Origin: Lachnospiraceae bacterium
Lineage (GTDB): Bacteria; Bacillota; Clostridia; Lachnospirales; Lachnospiraceae
Length of the DNA: 64,000 bases
Assembly: GCA_022794265.1 (NCBI GenBank)
Contig: JAAWEK010000007.1
Span: forward strand, 1-64,000
Direction: 5' to 3'
In this document: piece by piece, positions 44,342-52,615 of the stretch
Layout of the letters: each line of letters opens with the position of its first letter
Position numbering within the stretch: the stretch's first letter is position 1
Notes under the pieces: model-generated
Seen by the model: only the letters and a program-made list of their open reading frames with translations
Told to the model about the DNA's origin: nothing
Database searches by the model: none
Translations under genes and position numbers: made by a program

Positions 44342-45601
44342 ATGAATAAACGAGTTGAAGTTTTAAAAAAGATTGCAATGTTCTGCAGAAAATTTAAAAT
44401 GCCGGATCGGTTGATTACACTGATTTTAGCAGTCGCTTTGGCATTTTTGCATATTATTCATTTTTTCATGGTTCTGCCGAAACGAATCCTTATGTTTCTG
44501 TTTCCAAACCGGAGAGTTGTTCTGACCTATTCTGCATTAATTATGTTTGTAATGGTAATGGTTACCGTTATTATTAAAGTTAACGGAACGGGTCAGGTGG
44601 TTTATGGGGAATCAGCCGGTTCTCATGGAACGGCTGATAACAGTCACCGGGTACCCATTGGAAGCAGCGGGAATATCCATAATACCCAGGGAGAACTCTC
44701 TCCGAATCAACATACCCCTGGAGAAACCAACCCGGAACACAGTTCCGGAGAACTCTCAAATAATGGTTTGGATATTTCTCTTCCAGAAGGAGTTGCCAGT
44801 GCTGGAGAGTTATGGTATCAGAATGTAGCTACTTCTGGTGAACTGGTAGACGGAAATCTCACAAGAGAACAGATTAACAGAATGAGATTTCTGCTGAAGG
44901 TTAACCGGCTGAAAAATTGTATTACCGTATACATACCGGATGAAGACGGAGAATTTACCATCCCGGTAAAGGCAATGCGGTGTTCCACCGGCGGAGATAA
45001 TACACCGTTGGGTGTTTATAAGACCACACATAAATATGAGTTTCGAAAACTGTTGTTTGATGTATATGGTCAGTATGCCACCAGAATTGTGGGACAGATA
45101 TTGTTCCATTCTTCTTCTTATGAATCCGATCAGAAAGACACGCTGATTGCGGAAGAATTCAACAAACTGGGAGAACCGGTCTCCCATGGCTGTATCCGCC
45201 TTACCGTAGAGGATGCAAAATGGATATATGAATACTGCCGGCTTGGAACCACAGTAGAAATTTATGAAGACGAAAATCCCGGACCGCTGGGAATTCCGGA
45301 AGTTATCAAATTGCCGGAAGATACGGTATGGGATCCTACAGACCCGTCGGAAGAAAATCCCTGGAATGATAAAGAACCGGAAATCATAGCCGACGATACT
45401 ATTTATGTGATACAGGGACATAAAGTGGATTTACTGGAAAAAGTGACTGCTCTTGATACCTGTGGCAATGATATTACAGAAGATTTAAAGATAACAGGAA
45501 GTGTTAATTGCAATGTAACCGGAACCTATGAGGTGACATATGCCGTTACGGATTTGCTGGGACGTTCTGCCAGGAAAACGATTCGTTATATTGTGAGGTA
45601 A
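44342..45601 (+). CDS. L,D-transpeptidase (YkuD) with C-terminal Ig-like domain
   Basis: A 419-residue membrane-anchored cell-wall enzyme that would make 3-3 cross-links in peptidoglycan. Two hydrophobic segments lie at about 20-45 and 58-80, then a Gly/Ser/His-rich linker, the YkuD domain (about 190-310) with the catalytic SHGCIRL (Cys284), and a C-terminal Ig-like DUF5011-type domain (about 345-419, IYVIQGHKVDLLEKVTALDTCGNDIT...). The start at 44342 follows GGAG; an upstream in-frame extension from 44258 would cross the promoter and palindrome and is rejected. The stop is eight bases before the next gene, which has no strong RBS, so the two are probably coupled. Confidence 0.92.
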   Translation: MNKRVEVLKKIAMFCRKFKMPDRLITLILAVALAFLHIIHFFMVLPKRILMFLFPNRRVVLTYSALIMFVMVMVTVIIKVNGTGQVVYGESAGSHGTADNSHRVPIGSSGNIHNTQGELSPNQHTPGETNPEHSSGELSNNGLDISLPEGVASAGELWYQNVATSGELVDGNLTREQINRMRFLLKVNRLKNCITVYIPDEDGEFTIPVKAMRCSTGGDNTPLGVYKTTHKYEFRKLLFDVYGQYATRIVGQILFHSSSYESDQKDTLIAEEFNKLGEPVSHGCIRLTVEDAKWIYEYCRLGTTVEIYEDENPGPLGIPEVIKLPEDTVWDPTDPSEENPWNDKEPEIIADDTIYVIQGHKVDLLEKVTALDTCGNDITEDLKITGSVNCNVTGTYEVTYAVTDLLGRSARKTIRYIVR

Positions 45602-45609
45602 CGATTAAA

Positions 45610-46761
45610 ATGGAACGTATTTTTGAGTTTTTTCATTCGATTTTATTTGTTTTTTATGCCGAACCCCATCCTTCCGGTTCTGATGCAATGATTTATCTGA
45701 CGCTGACAATATCTGCTGTTTTTACGTTTCAGACTGTCTATATTATTTTGAAAAAGGATTCGAAGATTGAAACGGTTTTAGTGATGCTGGTTCCGGGAAT
45801 ACTGATTCTTACTGGCGGGATGATGGACGCTTTTGTGTCTGATACTATTTTCTCCGCACCGCTGAATCAGTCTTTGAGATATATGATTTCCTGGAACACT
45901 TATGCCTTGCCCTTGTTTTTGTTTGTACTCTTTTATTTTGCTCTGATGACTGTCTGTTATTTGCTGATTCGCAGAAAAACCAGGAAGCGGACAGTATTCA
46001 TTCATTTATGCGGGATAGAAGGAGTGCTTGCCCTGGGATTGGCAGGAGTCTTAGGATATACCGTCTGGGTGAGCAGAGATTTTCTGCTTCACGCAGACGA
46101 TTTTTTGATAAAGCTTATTACATATGGACTTCTGCTTATATTGTATAAGATGTTTATTGTTTCCGTTGCTCTTTTATTATCATTGATTACAATGAAAATA
46201 AAAATTCCGAAATGGAATGATGAGAAAAATCATAAATGTTTTTTACTGAAAATACTGTTGCTATATCAGAATAGCATTGCCAGAGTCTGTGTCATATATT
46301 GCGGAGCCATGATTGTTTATTTACTGGCAGCAGTGATACCTTCTTTTTATGCCCTTTCCTCACCAAATCTCAAAGAAGATAAAACGGTACTGATAGAACT
46401 CTCCGTTTTGCTTCTGGTGTGCTGCATTGTTGTTCCGGCTCATATCATCTGGCGGATTACAGCTCCGTATCGCGTTCTGGCGGCAGATACGGAAAATAAA
46501 GACAGTATTCGGAGATTTCTGTACGAGTATACCGGTTCAGAGGCAGGGGTAGACGGGAAACGGATAGCGCTGACACAAAATTATCTGGTTCTGAATCAGG
46601 TTATCATGCAGGTTTATAAAATTGCAGATATAAAGAGAATTGCCAGAAAAGCAGACGGTATCAGCATTTCTGTTGGTTCAAAGATTGTGGAAGTAAAAGA
46701 ACCCGATGCAGAGGAAATAAAGAAATTAAGATATTTACAGCAAATACGCCGTGTAAGATAG
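45610..46761 (+). CDS. Multi-pass membrane protein, unknown function
   Basis: A 383-residue protein with about seven hydrophobic segments (for example 27-47, 55-72, 93-115, 130-150, 165-190, 222-250, 270-290) and a cytosolic C-terminal region of about 90 residues (RVLAADTENKDSIRRFLYEYTG...). I recognise no family. It begins eight bases after the transpeptidase stop with only a weak AGG, so it is likely translated by coupling and may serve the same envelope process. Confidence 0.75.
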   Translation: MERIFEFFHSILFVFYAEPHPSGSDAMIYLTLTISAVFTFQTVYIILKKDSKIETVLVMLVPGILILTGGMMDAFVSDTIFSAPLNQSLRYMISWNTYALPLFLFVLFYFALMTVCYLLIRRKTRKRTVFIHLCGIEGVLALGLAGVLGYTVWVSRDFLLHADDFLIKLITYGLLLILYKMFIVSVALLLSLITMKIKIPKWNDEKNHKCFLLKILLLYQNSIARVCVIYCGAMIVYLLAAVIPSFYALSSPNLKEDKTVLIELSVLLLVCCIVVPAHIIWRITAPYRVLAADTENKDSIRRFLYEYTGSEAGVDGKRIALTQNYLVLNQVIMQVYKIADIKRIARKADGISISVGSKIVEVKEPDAEEIKKLRYLQQIRRVR

Positions 46762-46768
46762 AAATTAA

Positions 46769-46797
46769 TTGACAAATCCCTGAAATATAATTAAAGT
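46769..46797 (+). promoter_or_regulatory. Candidate trpS promoter
   Basis: TTGACA (46769-46774) and TAAAGT (46792-46797) are 17 bases apart. The 75-base leader to the trpS start is too short for a T-box. Confidence 0.5.
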
Positions 46798-46872
46798 ATA
46801 TGGTAAACAGATTATTTTTATTGCAGGAATAATCAAATAAGTAATAGTCACAGAAGGCGGAAAAGAGGAACT

Positions 46873-47877
46873 ATGTTAGACGGAAAAAAGACGTTATTTA
46901 GCGGAATGCAGGCAACCGGAACTCTGACTCTTGGAAATTATCTGGGAGCATTAAAGAACTGGGTAGATATTGCAGATGAATATATGACATTTTATTGCGT
47001 TGTGGATTTACATTCCATTACGGTCAGACAGGACCCGGCGGTACTCAGAAAGAGAGCAAGGGATTTGCTTACGTTATATATTGCGGCGGGGCTGGATCCG
47101 GAGAAAAATTGTATCTATTATCAGTCCCATGTATCGGGCCATGCAGAACTGAGCTGGATTCTGAATTGCTTTACCTATATGGGGGAACTGAACCGTATGA
47201 CACAGTTTAAAGACAAGGCGGCTAAACATGCGGACAATATAAATGCCGGTCTGTTTACCTATCCGGTACTGATGGCGGCGGATATTCTGCTGTTTCAGTC
47301 GGATGTGGTGCCGGTGGGAATGGACCAGATGCAGCATTTGGAAATTACCAGAGACATTGCACAGCGGTTTAACGGAATTTACGGAGATGTGTTTACCATA
47401 CCGGAGGCGTATCTCGGCAAGACCGGAAAGAAGATTATGAGTCTTCAGGACCCGGCAAAGAAGATGTCCAAATCCGATGAGAACCCGAATGCCAGTATAT
47501 ATCTGATGGATGAACCGGATGCCATTATCCGGAAATTTAAGCGTGCCGTTACGGATTCAGAGGCTTGTGTCAGATATTCGGAAGACCAGCCGGGAATTAA
47601 GAATCTGATAGATATTTATTCTTCCGTAACCGGAAAAACACCGGAAGAAACGGAGAAAGAATTTGACGGAAAAGGATACGGAGAGTTTAAGATGGCAGTC
47701 GGAGAATCTGTGGCCGCCCTGTTAAAACCGGTTCAGGATAAATTTAACGAACTATCAAAGGAAAAGAGTTATATTGACGGTATCATTAAGGCAAATGATG
47801 AAAAAGCCAATTATTATGCATTAAAAACACTGCGGAAAGTACAGAAAAAAGTGGGATTTCCGGAGAGAATCCGGTAA
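46873..47877 (+). CDS. trpS: Tryptophan--tRNA ligase
   Basis: A class I aminoacyl-tRNA synthetase of 334 residues that charges tRNA-Trp. The HIGH-like motif is TLGNYLGA near residue 17, KMSKS is KKMSKSDENP at about 196, and PVGMDQMQHLEITRDIAQRFN is typical of bacterial TrpRS. Full length. A terminator follows within a few bases. Confidence 0.97.
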   Translation: MLDGKKTLFSGMQATGTLTLGNYLGALKNWVDIADEYMTFYCVVDLHSITVRQDPAVLRKRARDLLTLYIAAGLDPEKNCIYYQSHVSGHAELSWILNCFTYMGELNRMTQFKDKAAKHADNINAGLFTYPVLMAADILLFQSDVVPVGMDQMQHLEITRDIAQRFNGIYGDVFTIPEAYLGKTGKKIMSLQDPAKKMSKSDENPNASIYLMDEPDAIIRKFKRAVTDSEACVRYSEDQPGIKNLIDIYSSVTGKTPEETEKEFDGKGYGEFKMAVGESVAALLKPVQDKFNELSKEKSYIDGIIKANDEKANYYALKTLRKVQKKVGFPERIR

Positions 47878-47915
47878 AAAAAATGAGCCTCTGTTCAATA
47901 GGGGGCTCATTTTTT
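47878..47915 (+). terminator. Intrinsic terminator after trpS
   Basis: AAATGAGCC (47881-47889) pairs with GGCTCATTT (47904-47912), within a run of T. Its left arm and loop (GCCTCTGTTCAATAG) recur in inverted form at 48247-48264 (compare CTGTTGAATAGAGGC), so the terminator forms the outer edge of the palindromic element that follows. Confidence 0.88.
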
Positions 47916-48266
47916 GTAGTTGTTCGGGCAGAATTGCTGTGGGTGGATTGTAAATTGGCTAAACGGACGCAGCTATGTCCGGGAAAGGCGGTTCGAACGT
48001 TCCACTACAGGCAGATGGAAGTTCTAAGTGTTCTGCGGGAAGTGTTCGCAGACAGACGCTACCGGCGGATATTCGGCATCCTGCCTCAAATCCGCCTTCA
48101 ACTGACATCGTGTCAGTTGATAGCTGAAATCAAAACAGAATACTAAGAACTTCCAATCTGCCTTCCGTAGTCACATTCGAACCGCCTTTCCCGGACATAA
48201 CTGCTGTACGTTGGATAAATTTACAATACCGGATTGCAGTATTTTGTCTGTTGAATAGAGGCTGAA
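47884..48266. repeat. Giant palindromic element, unit I
   Basis: The arms 47966-48035 and 48136-48207 are near-perfect inverted repeats of about 70 bases (for example ATGTCCGGGAAAGGCGGTTC and its complement), and weaker complementarity reaches out to the trpS terminator on one side and 48266 on the other. The central 100 bases hold two smaller stems: GGCGGAT/ATCCGCC (48064-48070, 48090-48096) and CAACTGACA/TGTCAGTTG (48099-48107, 48111-48119). No coding frame is convincing. Unit II is a related structure in the opposite orientation. Confidence 0.85.
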
Positions 48267-48280
48267 AAATTACTTATTCT

Positions 48281-48590
48281 GTAAATTTGGCAGAGAACAG
48301 CAGAAGCGGAAACCTTCGGGCGCAAGCTGGCGACTTTCGGAAAAAGTCTGAAAGTTCTTAGTGTTCTGCTATAATAAACAGCCATTGCCTGACACGAGGT
48401 CAGGCAAAGTCAGAAGTGAGGCATGGACGCCGAATTTCTGACGGTAGCGTCCGCCTTCCGATATCTGTCGCAGAACACTTAGAACTTTCCGGCTTTTGAA
48501 GAGGAGCCGGCTTGTGCCCGAAGGTTTCCGATTCTGCGTCCTGCTGGCCAAATAAACAGCAATCCACCTGCAGCAATTCCGCCCGAATTG
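48281..48590. repeat. Giant palindromic element, unit II (inverted relative to unit I)
   Basis: The arms 48281-48369 and 48469-48557 are inverted repeats of nearly 90 bases with scattered mismatches (shared GCGGAAACCTTCGGGC-type blocks). The centre, read on the minus strand, aligns with the centre of unit I: GTTCTAAGTGTTCTG, GACGCTACCG, a TGCCTCA stretch, then a 9-bp stem around CTCGT (TTGCCTGAC/GTCAGGCAA, 48385-48393 and 48399-48407). Outer sequence at 48558-48590 is an inverted copy of 47926-47950 (TTCGGGC, AATTGCTG, GGTGGATTG). This and unit I fill the 713-base gap between trpS and 48591. Confidence 0.85.
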
Positions 48591-49295
48591 TTACATTCTT
48601 TTTTTCCTGTGTGCCAATATCAAATCAAATCCCACAATTATATACCCCAAAAATAAAGAAATAACAGTAAATGCCAATATTATAGCTGTCACGTTAAAGA
48701 TTCCCAGCTGGTTAAGATTTAAAAAGGCGTATGGGTAATCATTTGAGAATACCTCACACCGGATAATGGTCATGAAAAAATAGGTTAACGTTGGTATTAG
48801 CCATAAAATCGGATCATATTTTTTGAATTTTCCCTTTGGTTCAAACAGGAGCCAGTCTGTGAGAGTAAGCGCCGGTATCAGATAATGTACATATATATCC
48901 CGTTCGCTGGGAGGCGGAATCAGAACCGAAGATTCCTGTGTAACTGTTTTCAGGATAGTTGCGCTTGTATCTTCTGTCATGGAGAAGCCGGAACCGCTTA
49001 ACACAAAATGGTATGTTAAAAAAGTTATGATAATGGAAAGAAGTGCCATTCCATTTAAATGGGTAAAGTACATTTTAACACTTTCATTGGGATACTGGAT
49101 AGAAAGCAGGGAACTTAAAAAAAGTATAAAAAAAACGATAAAGCAAAAAATATTACACTGGACTGTAAAGTAAGAAAACATATGTGTTGTATGCGCCGGA
49201 TCATCCGGAGAGAAGTGAAGAAATATTCCATATCCGCACATACACAAATAAAAAAAGCGATAGCCTAACGAATAGTAGGGATTTTTGATATACAA
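48591..49295 (-). CDS. Pr6Pr-family membrane protein
   Basis: A 234-residue protein with about six membrane segments, resembling the Pr6Pr/FAR-17a-AIG1-like group: a YFTVQCNIFC motif in the second span, an HYLIPALTLTDWLLFEPKG block and a C-terminal FLGYIIVGFDLILAH. No biochemical role is established for bacterial members. The start appears to be TTG at 49295 with AAAGG nearby. Its 3' end touches the palindromic element. Confidence 0.7.
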   Translation of the reverse strand: MYIKNPYYSLGYRFFYLCMCGYGIFLHFSPDDPAHTTHMFSYFTVQCNIFCFIVFFILFLSSLLSIQYPNESVKMYFTHLNGMALLSIIITFLTYHFVLSGSGFSMTEDTSATILKTVTQESSVLIPPPSERDIYVHYLIPALTLTDWLLFEPKGKFKKYDPILWLIPTLTYFFMTIIRCEVFSNDYPYAFLNLNQLGIFNVTAIILAFTVISLFLGYIIVGFDLILAHRKKRM

Positions 49296-49485
49296 GGAAA
49301 CACCGCCTTTAAACCAAGGATATTTTTTGTTATTTATTTTTCCGGATTTACAAAGGATTTATAATAAGAAAAAATGGAATTATTTCATAAATTATGATAT
49401 ACTAGCAATATTAGTTTGAAAAATTAAGAATTTTTCAAACATTTTTTAGGTGAAACAGGAATATCACCGGAAAGGTTGATAACCA

Positions 49486-49911
49486 ATGATAGAGTTAAAA
49501 GAAAACCGTCTGGATGTCAAAACATATCTTGAACTTCGGGATTCTGTTAATTGGAAAAAAATAACAAAGGAGCAGGCACAGACTGCGTTAAGCCGGAGCC
49601 TGTTTACCGTTTGTGCATATAAGGACGGGGTGCCGGTGGGAATGGGAAGGATTGTAGGCGACGGAGTTATTATAGATTACATACAGGATCTGGTGGTACG
49701 GCCGGAGGTTCAGTCCTGTGGCGTGGGAAGAATGATTATTCAGAGTCTGATTGGGTATGTGAAGAAGAGTAAATTACCGGATTCAGAAATTATGCTCTGT
49801 CTGATGTGTGCTAAAGGAAGAGAAAAATTTTATGAGAAGTTTGATTTTATTCCAAGACCTACAACAGATTTAGGACCCGGAATGATACAGTATATACGGG
49901 AGGAATCATAG
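49486..49911 (+). CDS. GNAT-family N-acetyltransferase
   Basis: A 141-residue acetyltransferase. The acetyl-CoA-binding region is IQDLVVRPEVQSCGVGRMIIQSLIGYV, with the Q/R-x-x-G-x-G/A type loop QSCGVGR, and the C-terminal CAKGREKFYEKFDFIPRP is usual for small GNATs. The substrate is unknown. It lies 47 bases before the histidine phosphatase gene and may share its transcript. Confidence 0.9.
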   Translation: MIELKENRLDVKTYLELRDSVNWKKITKEQAQTALSRSLFTVCAYKDGVPVGMGRIVGDGVIIDYIQDLVVRPEVQSCGVGRMIIQSLIGYVKKSKLPDSEIMLCLMCAKGREKFYEKFDFIPRPTTDLGPGMIQYIREES

Positions 49912-49958
49912 AGCAGCGTGCGGTAGAATTATTATTTTTAGAAACAGGAGAGTGGAAC

Positions 49959-50621
49959 ATGGAAGATATCAGACTGTTTTTAATCCGTCATGGGCGTCAG
50001 TCCAGCAGCGATTGCAATGTGAATGTTTCCCTGGCACCGGAAGGATGGAGACAGGCAGAGTTACTGGGAAAACGTTTAAAAGAATATCAGATTGACCGGG
50101 TATATTCCAGCAATCTGATCAGGGCTGTTGAAACCGCTGAAGGGATACGCAGGGAACTGGGTCTGGAGCCGGATCTGGGAGAGTATCAAAGGATTGGACT
50201 TCGGGAAATGGATTATGGAGAGCTTACCGGATTGACCAATGCGGAGCTGAACCGGCAATATGGCAAATATTTTGAAGAACGGGATAAGATGGAGCAGGAT
50301 ATTTGCATTCCCGGAGGTGAAAATGGAGCGCAGGTATGTCACCGGATGACAGCAGCTATTAATGAGATTCTGGAACATGCAGGAAAAATGAAGGAGCGGA
50401 ATCTGGCGGTAGTCAGCCACGGAGGAGCCATTCGCTGCTATCTGGCAGGTCTTTTACATATACCCCAGCCTAAGCGGTTTCTGATAGCAAAACATTTTGA
50501 AAACTGTTCCATAACGGAATTATTATATCACGGGGATACCGGAATCATAACTCTGGAGCGGCTAAACGATTATGCTCACTTGGAGTCCTGTGATGAATTA
50601 TTGCGGAAGCATTTTGTATAA
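49959..50621 (+). CDS. Histidine phosphatase (phosphoglycerate-mutase-like)
   Basis: A 220-residue cytosolic phosphatase of the RHG branch. FLIRHGRQ holds the phosphorylated His (about residue 11), YSSNLIRAVETAEGI carries the second Arg, REMDYGELTGLT the acid, and VVSHGGAIRCYL the second His. Length and motifs fit the broad-specificity phosphatases, not a dedicated glycolytic mutase. The ribosome binding site is AGGAG. The topoisomerase B gene starts 16 bases after its stop. Confidence 0.92.
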   Translation: MEDIRLFLIRHGRQSSSDCNVNVSLAPEGWRQAELLGKRLKEYQIDRVYSSNLIRAVETAEGIRRELGLEPDLGEYQRIGLREMDYGELTGLTNAELNRQYGKYFEERDKMEQDICIPGGENGAQVCHRMTAAINEILEHAGKMKERNLAVVSHGGAIRCYLAGLLHIPQPKRFLIAKHFENCSITELLYHGDTGIITLERLNDYAHLESCDELLRKHFV

Positions 50622-50637
50622 AGGAAGGTTAGCAGTT

Positions 50638-52557
50638 ATGTCAGCAAAGGTAACAAAAACATATGATGCCAATAGTATTTCCATACTGGAAGGACTGGAA
50701 GCCGTCAGGAAACGTCCCGGAATGTATATCGGAAGTGTTTCTACCAAAGGACTGAATCATTTGATTTACGAAATTGTGGATAATTCCGTGGATGAGCATT
50801 TGGCAGGATATTGCAGTGAGATTCGTGTAATATTGGAGAAAGACGGTACAGCTACGATAATGGACAATGGCCGGGGAATTCCGGTAGGAATTAATGAAAA
50901 AGCGGGAATTCCTGCGGTTGAGGTAGTATTTACCATACTGCACGCCGGAGGAAAATTCGGGGACGGCGGTTATAAAATATCGGGAGGCCTTCATGGCGTA
51001 GGTGCTTCGGTGGTAAACGCCCTTTCTGAATGGCTGGAGGTAACCATTAAGAAAGATGGAAAGGTTTATAACCAACGGTATGAGCGGGGAAAGGTAATGT
51101 ATGACCTGAAAGAAACCGGTACCTGCCGGAAAAATGATTCCGGTACCATGGTGCGTTTTTTGCCGGATAAAGAAATATTTGAGAAAACATATTTTAAGGC
51201 AGAGGCTATTAAAAGCAGACTTCATGAAACTGCTTATCTGAATCCCAATCTGACTATACATTTTGAAAATAAAAGATTTGATGAAGAAGAAACGATTATC
51301 TTTCATGAGGAAGAGGGGCTGAAAGCCTATGTTAAGGATTTGAATACCGGTAAGGAAGCGTTGCATGATGTGGTGTATTTTAAAAGAGATTCCGAAGGGA
51401 TTGAAGTGGAAGTGGCATTTCAGTTTGTAGACGAGTTTCAGGAAAATATTTTGGGATTCTGTAACAATATTTATACCCAGGAAGGCGGTACCCATATTAC
51501 CGGCTATAAAACAAAGTTTACCACAATTATCAACCAATATGCCAGAGAACTGGGCATTTTAAAGGAAAAGGATAATAACTTTACCGGTCTGGATGTAAGA
51601 AACGGTATGACGGCAGTCATTGCCGTGAAACACCCGGATCCAAGATTTGAAGGACAGACCAAGACAAAACTGGATAATCCCGATGCCGGAAAGGTAACTG
51701 CCGAGATGACAGGAGAAGAGCTGGAACTGTATTTCGATAAAAATCTTGAAGATTTAAAAGTTGTAATCAGCTGTGCGGAAAAATCCGCTAAAATCAGAAA
51801 AGCCGAGGAAAAAGCCAAGACCAATCTGCTTGTAAAGCAGAAATTTTCCATAGACAGCAATGGAAAACTGGCAAACTGTGAAAGCAGAAAGCCGGAAGAA
51901 TGTGAAGTTTTTATTGTGGAGGGCGATTCTGCCGGAGGTTCCGCAAAGATGGCCAGAAACCGGAGAACCCAGGCGATTCTGCCAATCCGTGGCAAGATTC
52001 TGAACGTGGAAAAGGCTACTATGGACAAGGTACTGGCAAATGCGGAAATCAAAACGATGATTAACGCATTTGGCTGCGGTTTTTCTGAAGGGTATGGAAA
52101 TGATTTTGATATCGGAAAACTGCGGTATCATAAAATCATCATTATGACCGATGCCGATGTGGACGGCGCTCATATTGCCACGCTGTTACTGACATTTTTT
52201 TATCGGTTTATGCCGGAATTGATTAGTCATGGCCATGTCTATCTGGCAATGCCACCATTATATAAGGCGGTTCCGAAAAGGGGACAGGGTGAATATCTGT
52301 ATGACGACAAGGCGTTGGAAAAATACCGGAAAAGTCATACCGGGTTTACTCTGCAACGGTATAAAGGTCTGGGTGAGATGGATGCGGACCAGTTATGGGA
52401 AACCACACTGAATCCGGAAACACGTCTGTTAAAACTGGTGGAAATAGAGGACGGAAAAATGGCATCGGAGGTGACCGGTATGCTGATGGGCAATGATGTG
52501 GCGCCAAGACGTCAGTTTATTCATGACCATGCCCATGATGCGGAACTGGATGTATAA
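50638..52557 (+). CDS. Type IIA DNA topoisomerase subunit B (ParE/GyrB family)
   Basis: A 639-residue ATPase subunit. The GHKL ATP site shows EIVDNSVDEHLAGYC, DNGRGIPVG and GGLHGVGASVVNALSEW; the TOPRIM domain shows EGDSAGGSAK and DADVDGAHI; and the C-terminus ends with RRQFIHDHAHDAELDV. The start at 50638 follows AAGGAAGG. It stands directly before the A subunit and away from any dnaA-recF context, so it is probably topoisomerase IV (parE), but motifs do not exclude a second gyrase. Confidence 0.93.
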   Translation: MSAKVTKTYDANSISILEGLEAVRKRPGMYIGSVSTKGLNHLIYEIVDNSVDEHLAGYCSEIRVILEKDGTATIMDNGRGIPVGINEKAGIPAVEVVFTILHAGGKFGDGGYKISGGLHGVGASVVNALSEWLEVTIKKDGKVYNQRYERGKVMYDLKETGTCRKNDSGTMVRFLPDKEIFEKTYFKAEAIKSRLHETAYLNPNLTIHFENKRFDEEETIIFHEEEGLKAYVKDLNTGKEALHDVVYFKRDSEGIEVEVAFQFVDEFQENILGFCNNIYTQEGGTHITGYKTKFTTIINQYARELGILKEKDNNFTGLDVRNGMTAVIAVKHPDPRFEGQTKTKLDNPDAGKVTAEMTGEELELYFDKNLEDLKVVISCAEKSAKIRKAEEKAKTNLLVKQKFSIDSNGKLANCESRKPEECEVFIVEGDSAGGSAKMARNRRTQAILPIRGKILNVEKATMDKVLANAEIKTMINAFGCGFSEGYGNDFDIGKLRYHKIIIMTDADVDGAHIATLLLTFFYRFMPELISHGHVYLAMPPLYKAVPKRGQGEYLYDDKALEKYRKSHTGFTLQRYKGLGEMDADQLWETTLNPETRLLKLVEIEDGKMASEVTGMLMGNDVAPRRQFIHDHAHDAELDV

Positions 52558-52615
52558 GAGATGTACCGGGTAAGTTCCATAACTATCCGGTTTAAAATAA
52601 ATATGGAGGAGAACA

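Noticed and set aside
47988-48010. GGTTCGAAC in the palindromic element as a tRNA T-loop
   Set aside because: No acceptor, anticodon or D arm with tRNA spacing surrounds it; the sequence is explained by the long inverted repeat.
47884-48590. CRISPR array or insertion sequence in the palindromic region
   Set aside because: There are no short regularly spaced direct repeats and no transposase frame; only inverted structure is present.
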